A DNA stretch of 15,738 nucleotides from Candidatus Hestiella acidicharens (GTDB lineage Archaea > Thermoproteota > Thermoprotei_A > Sulfolobales > Acidilobaceae): assembly GCA_015523575.1 (NCBI GenBank), contig WAJZ01000027.1:1-15738 (forward strand). Reading direction: 5' to 3'. A program made the translations under genes and the position numbers. Of this stretch, positions 13,591-15,738 are shown one piece after another. The notes beneath the pieces were generated by a model. That model saw nothing but the letters and a program-made list of their open reading frames with translations, had not been told where the DNA came from and did no database searches. Each line of letters opens with the position of its first letter. Position 1 is the first letter of the stretch.

Positions 13591-13602
13591 AAACTAATAA
13601 AG
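13591..13602 (-). promoter_or_regulatory. TATA box of the aminotransferase-SAM enzyme operon
   Basis: The minus strand reads CTTTATTAGTTT, about 30 nt before a start near 13570, leaving a short leader with GGTG. It shares a short divergent region with the gene at 13658. Confidence 0.45.
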
Positions 13603-13619
13603 GATGCGTTTTGTAATAT

Positions 13620-13629
13620 GCTTAAATTC
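13620..13629 (+). promoter_or_regulatory. TATA-like element of the gene at 13658
   Basis: GCTTAAATTC would start transcription near 13650, leaving almost no leader before GTG 13658 or ATG 13661. It is one half of a divergent promoter pair. Confidence 0.35.
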
Positions 13630-13657
13630 TTCGTTTCCAAGAAAAAATTAGGGTAAA

Positions 13658-14212
13658 GTGATGGTTGTTCAAAGGCTAAAAATAGCAATAGAGTGGTATA
13701 AAAGGACGACACTTTCTTTAAATGAAGTAAAATTCGAGGTGCTAAGACCTGTTGGAAAAGAAGAGGAAGAAATGAAAGGAGACCCCTTAAATACCCTATA
13801 CAAGCTCGGGGAAGAGAAGCTTAAGAAGAGGAAAGGTGATTTCTTTATAATCACGATTGAGACTCCCGAATCAAAGTATGTTTTAGGTGAGGGATTAAAG
13901 GACAGGACCACGAGGCTCTTGTATAATATACCCACAAGGCTTTTGAAAGTTGGTATAATAAAGGTGGGCAAGACTAAAAGCGGAGGTGAAGGCTATTTTA
14001 TCTTAAGGGACGAGGACATAGAGTGGCACGATATAAAAGAAGAAACCTACATATATGATGGACCGCTAAAGGTGAGCGAAGGGATAGAAGCAATAGTGTT
14101 TGAAACCTCAATGGATAGAAGGGTTGTTAAAGTTCAACATCCTTTGAGGCAGAGGCAAGCCTCTCGATCTCATGACCAACAGAATCAATCATCTCCTGAT
14201 AGTGAGACCTGA
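13658..14212 (+). CDS. hypothetical basic/acidic protein overlapping the zinc-finger gene
   Basis: I do not recognise this 183-184 residue protein. Its first 160 residues look genuine: alternating strands (FFIITIETPESKYVLGEGL, RLLKVGIIKVGKTKSGG, GYFILRDEDIEW) and a charged helical stretch at about 34-60 (KEEEEMK, KLKKRK). No Cys-pair, P-loop or membrane helix is present. The start is GTG 13658 or, more likely, ATG 13661. The last 24 residues or so (rich in Arg, Gln, Ser) are encoded over 86 bases that also encode the end of the convergent zinc-finger gene, and they look unlike the rest. A frameshift or a lost stop near 14125 could have extended it; otherwise the overlap is real. Confidence 0.7.
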   Translation: MMVVQRLKIAIEWYKRTTLSLNEVKFEVLRPVGKEEEEMKGDPLNTLYKLGEEKLKKRKGDFFIITIETPESKYVLGEGLKDRTTRLLYNIPTRLLKVGIIKVGKTKSGGEGYFILRDEDIEWHDIKEETYIYDGPLKVSEGIEAIVFETSMDRRVVKVQHPLRQRQASRSHDQQNQSSPDSET

Positions 14213-14456
14213 GCAGGTGAAGATAATAGCCTTTCTTTGTGAAAGGGGCCCTTCCACAGTAGGGGCAGGCAAGTAAGCCATCTTTAGTCTTTCTCAGGCT
14301 TATCCCTGTCCTCTTCACCGCCTCAATTACATGCTTTGCCAAAACCCTTGAGTCAAAGGCCTCTGCATCCTCTAAACCGCTTGCTATCCTCGCAACGTGG
14401 TCTGCTATTATTGCATCAAACCAAGTTTTTCTTGACCTTGGCAAGGTATGCCCCAC
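14127..14456 (-). CDS. single C2H2-type zinc-finger protein
   Basis: A 109-residue protein whose centre holds one C2H2 finger: CPYCGRAPFTKKGYYLHLLRSH in outline, with Cys64 and Cys67 spaced by two and His80 and His85 by four residues, and 12 residues between the pairs. The N-terminal half (about 10-50) is helical (DHVARIASGLEDAEAF, VLAKHVIEAVKRTG), and the C-terminal 25 residues form another amphipathic helix. Small one-finger proteins of this kind are frequent in crenarchaea and viruses of archaea, probably as DNA- or protein-binding factors. The target is unknown. The start is GTG at 14456, with a TATA box at 14501-14512 and no clear ribosome site. The last 86 bases overlap the convergent gene. 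Confidence 0.82.
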   Translation of the reverse strand: MGHTLPRSRKTWFDAIIADHVARIASGLEDAEAFDSRVLAKHVIEAVKRTGISLRKTKDGLLACPYCGRAPFTKKGYYLHLLRSHYQEMIDSVGHEIERLASASKDVEL

Positions 14457-14500
14457 TACTGTGTTTATTTCTAAGAGTATTAAGCGTTACATCAAATAAC

Positions 14501-14512
14501 TTAAAAAATAAA
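14501..14512 (-). promoter_or_regulatory. TATA box of the zinc-finger gene
   Basis: The minus strand reads CTTTATTTTTTA, which would start a transcript near 14480, about 25 nt before the GTG start. Confidence 0.4.
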
Positions 14513-14522
14513 GCAAGTGTAG

Positions 14523-14540
14523 CTAAAAGAAAAAAGCACA
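14523..14540 (-). terminator. oligo-T terminator of the membrane protein gene
   Basis: On the minus strand, about 20-40 nt after the stop at 14561, the sequence reads TGCTTTTTTCTTTTAGC. T runs of this kind end transcripts in Crenarchaeota; no hairpin precedes it. Confidence 0.45.
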
Positions 14541-14560
14541 GATCTGGAAAACTATGATGC

Positions 14561-15340
14561 CTACTCCATAGTAGTTGACTTTTTGATACGAGCCCTGTTT
14601 ACAGTAAATACTGAAAAAATTGGATATAAAAGCAAGAAGATAGATGCCAAAATGAAAGATATGCCTATGATGAATGGCAACCATTGATGAATGGTAAGGG
14701 TCCAAACTACTACGCCGTCTGACGCCATAATTATTCCAAAGAAGAAGAAATAGCTAGAGATCTTGGTTAAGGCCCTAGCCCTGCTGCCGATTATGTTACC
14801 CTTCAAGATTTCATAAGCCGCTATTATAGAACCAGCTACTATTGGCAATAGGTAAAAAACAAAGAACAGGTGGGCCCTCATAAACGCTGCATCGTACATC
14901 CAACCGGGTCCCCCGCCAGTCTTTGGGGTCCCAGGCGTTGCAAAGCCGAAGAAAGCCTCATTAAACTCAATAGGATACCCTACTCCAACCAAGACAAACA
15001 TAGCAGAGAACCAAGTCAATATTTCCATGACCTTTAACAGCCTTGTGTGAGGAAGCTTGTCCGCTAATAAGCCCCCACCTATTAAGGCAAAAGCCACAAT
15101 TATACTACCAAAACCTATCAGGCCCGTTTGGGAATCGTCAAGGGCCAAGCCATTTACACCATATGGGCCGAAAGGAGAAATTGTTGGGATTGCATAGGTT
15201 CCGAATGATGATATGATATAGAGAACCGTCATGCTTATGACACCAAATATAGCAACTATAAAACCTGCATCAACAGCATACTTTGCCTTTTTGTTCCTCA
15301 TGTCTGCATAGTTAAACACTATAGCCGCCAACGCTATCAT
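14561..15340 (-). CDS. polytopic membrane protein, C-terminal part (split from the frame at 15337-15738)
   Basis: 259 residues with about seven membrane helices and internal histidines at helix ends (PHTRLLKVM, MRAHLFFVFYLLP, LTIHQWLPF), as in haem-binding membrane proteins. Ile/Phe-rich helices alternate with short loops, one of them Gly/Pro-rich (FATPGTPKTGGGPGWM). The frame opens with ATG at 15340, overlapping the upstream TGA as ATGA. One more G in the G6 run at 15343-15348 would fuse the two into a single continuous protein, in which the first helix would read HEMLPAIGGAMIALAAIVF. I regard it as one gene interrupted by a frameshift, or a very tight translational coupling. It may be a respiratory or haem-type protein, but no family could be named. 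Confidence 0.7.
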   Translation of the reverse strand: MIALAAIVFNYADMRNKKAKYAVDAGFIVAIFGVISMTVLYIISSFGTYAIPTISPFGPYGVNGLALDDSQTGLIGFGSIIVAFALIGGGLLADKLPHTRLLKVMEILTWFSAMFVLVGVGYPIEFNEAFFGFATPGTPKTGGGPGWMYDAAFMRAHLFFVFYLLPIVAGSIIAAYEILKGNIIGSRARALTKISSYFFFFGIIMASDGVVVWTLTIHQWLPFIIGISFILASIFLLLYPIFSVFTVNRARIKKSTTME

Positions 15341-15738
15341 AGCCCCCCTATAGCAGGTAACATCTCGTGGCTATGAGATCCGGAGAGGTTGCCTATAAAA
15401 GTGGACACACCTCCCCAGCTCTTTATGTCTGCCATAAACCAAGAAGGGACGTTAGAGAAGTGTAAAAATACCCCATCGGCCAATACTAGCCCCATGATGC
15501 CAGCTATCGTTGCCGATATAATAGAGGCTATTAATAGGATGTAGGCAACAATGCTTCCCTTGCTTATTGACCTGACGTTCTTTTCAACAAATGGTAGTAC
15601 TATGAGGGCCACTATGATTATGATCGAAATTATTGTGGCGTAAAAGTCTCTAATTCCCTCAATTACATTGCTAGCAGCAATAGCCCACGAGGGATAGAAA
15701 AATGCTATACTTAACACATTTAATACAAGTATTATAAT
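15337..15738 (-). CDS. polytopic membrane protein, N-terminal part (runs off the right edge)
   Basis: The frame is open from the right edge. In-frame GTG codons exist (15717), but the sequence upstream continues as a hydrophobic segment ending FFYPSWAIAA, which looks like a signal peptide or first helix, so the true start lies beyond the window. Two more helices follow (ATIISIIIIVALIVLPFV, and AYILLIASIISATIAGIMG), then a loop with FLHFSNVPSWF and the histidine-rich SGSHSHEMLP. It ends with TGA at 15339-15337, directly after a G6 run and in the middle of what should be another membrane helix. That abrupt end, and the good continuation in the next frame, make it likely that this and the 14561-15340 frame are one protein. 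Confidence 0.65.
   Translation of the reverse strand: MIILVLNVLSIAFFYPSWAIAASNVIEGIRDFYATIISIIIIVALIVLPFVEKNVRSISKGSIVAYILLIASIISATIAGIMGLVLADGVFLHFSNVPSWFMADIKSWGGVSTFIGNLSGSHSHEMLPAIGGL

Noticed and set aside
14336..14557. Plus-strand open frame opposite the zinc-finger gene
   Set aside because: Antisense to the zinc-finger protein, which has a clear Cys-Cys-His-His motif. The plus-strand product is leucine/proline-rich shadow sequence.
1..15738. CRISPR array, tRNA or rRNA genes, complete insertion sequences
   Set aside because: I saw no regularly spaced repeats, no TTC-loop/cloverleaf candidates and no transposase frame on reading both strands. A program such as tRNAscan-SE could still find an intron-bearing tRNA that I missed.

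Overview
The window looks like a piece of a crenarchaeal (Thermoprotei-type) chromosome. It is AT-rich, roughly 40-43% G+C by eye. Lysine and arginine codons lean to AAG and AGG, and T-rich TATA boxes sit about 26-35 nt before likely transcript starts. Many genes begin with TTG or GTG just after a GGTG/GGTGAT Shine-Dalgarno core, and families common in archaea (DUF123, SAM hydroxide adenosyltransferase, single C2H2-finger proteins, an NAD-site-less PyrK-like protein) are present. I cannot name the genus.

Layout. 1-470: a possible gene tail entering from the left, then about 350 nt without a gene but dense in hairpins and one pseudoknot, a candidate structured RNA (strand unresolved). 480-812 (-): small unknown protein. 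813-1120: an orphan promoter and a palindrome ahead of a TPR protein (1121-1687, +). 1946-3313 (+): a dihydrolipoamide dehydrogenase-like flavoenzyme. 3314-3879: mostly decayed sequence. 4843-3880 (-): a DUF2299-like protein overlapping an unknown protein. A divergent promoter then starts mtnA (4937-6022, +), followed by a separately promoted NADP isocitrate dehydrogenase (6137-7402, +). The minus-strand pair DUF123 then HAD phosphatase (8582-7384) runs into the end of icd. 8778-11532 (+): a P-loop ATPase, a PyrK-like flavin/2Fe-2S protein and a DAO-type FAD oxidoreductase. 13560-11529 (-): a PLP aminotransferase and a SAM hydroxide adenosyltransferase, probably one operon. 13658-14212 (+): an unknown protein whose end overlaps a convergent C2H2 zinc-finger gene (14456-14127, -). 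14561 to the right edge (-): a large histidine-containing membrane protein, apparently split at a G6 run.

How the genes fit. Most are ordinary central metabolism: the TCA cycle (icd), methionine salvage (mtnA), SAM breakdown, transamination and flavin redox chemistry. The most unusual parts are the folded gene-free block at the left edge, the PyrK-like and DAO pair with no recognisable NAD site in the electron-transfer partner, the two overlaps at G6 runs, and the repeated pattern in which the ribosome-binding site itself supplies a false in-frame GTG start.
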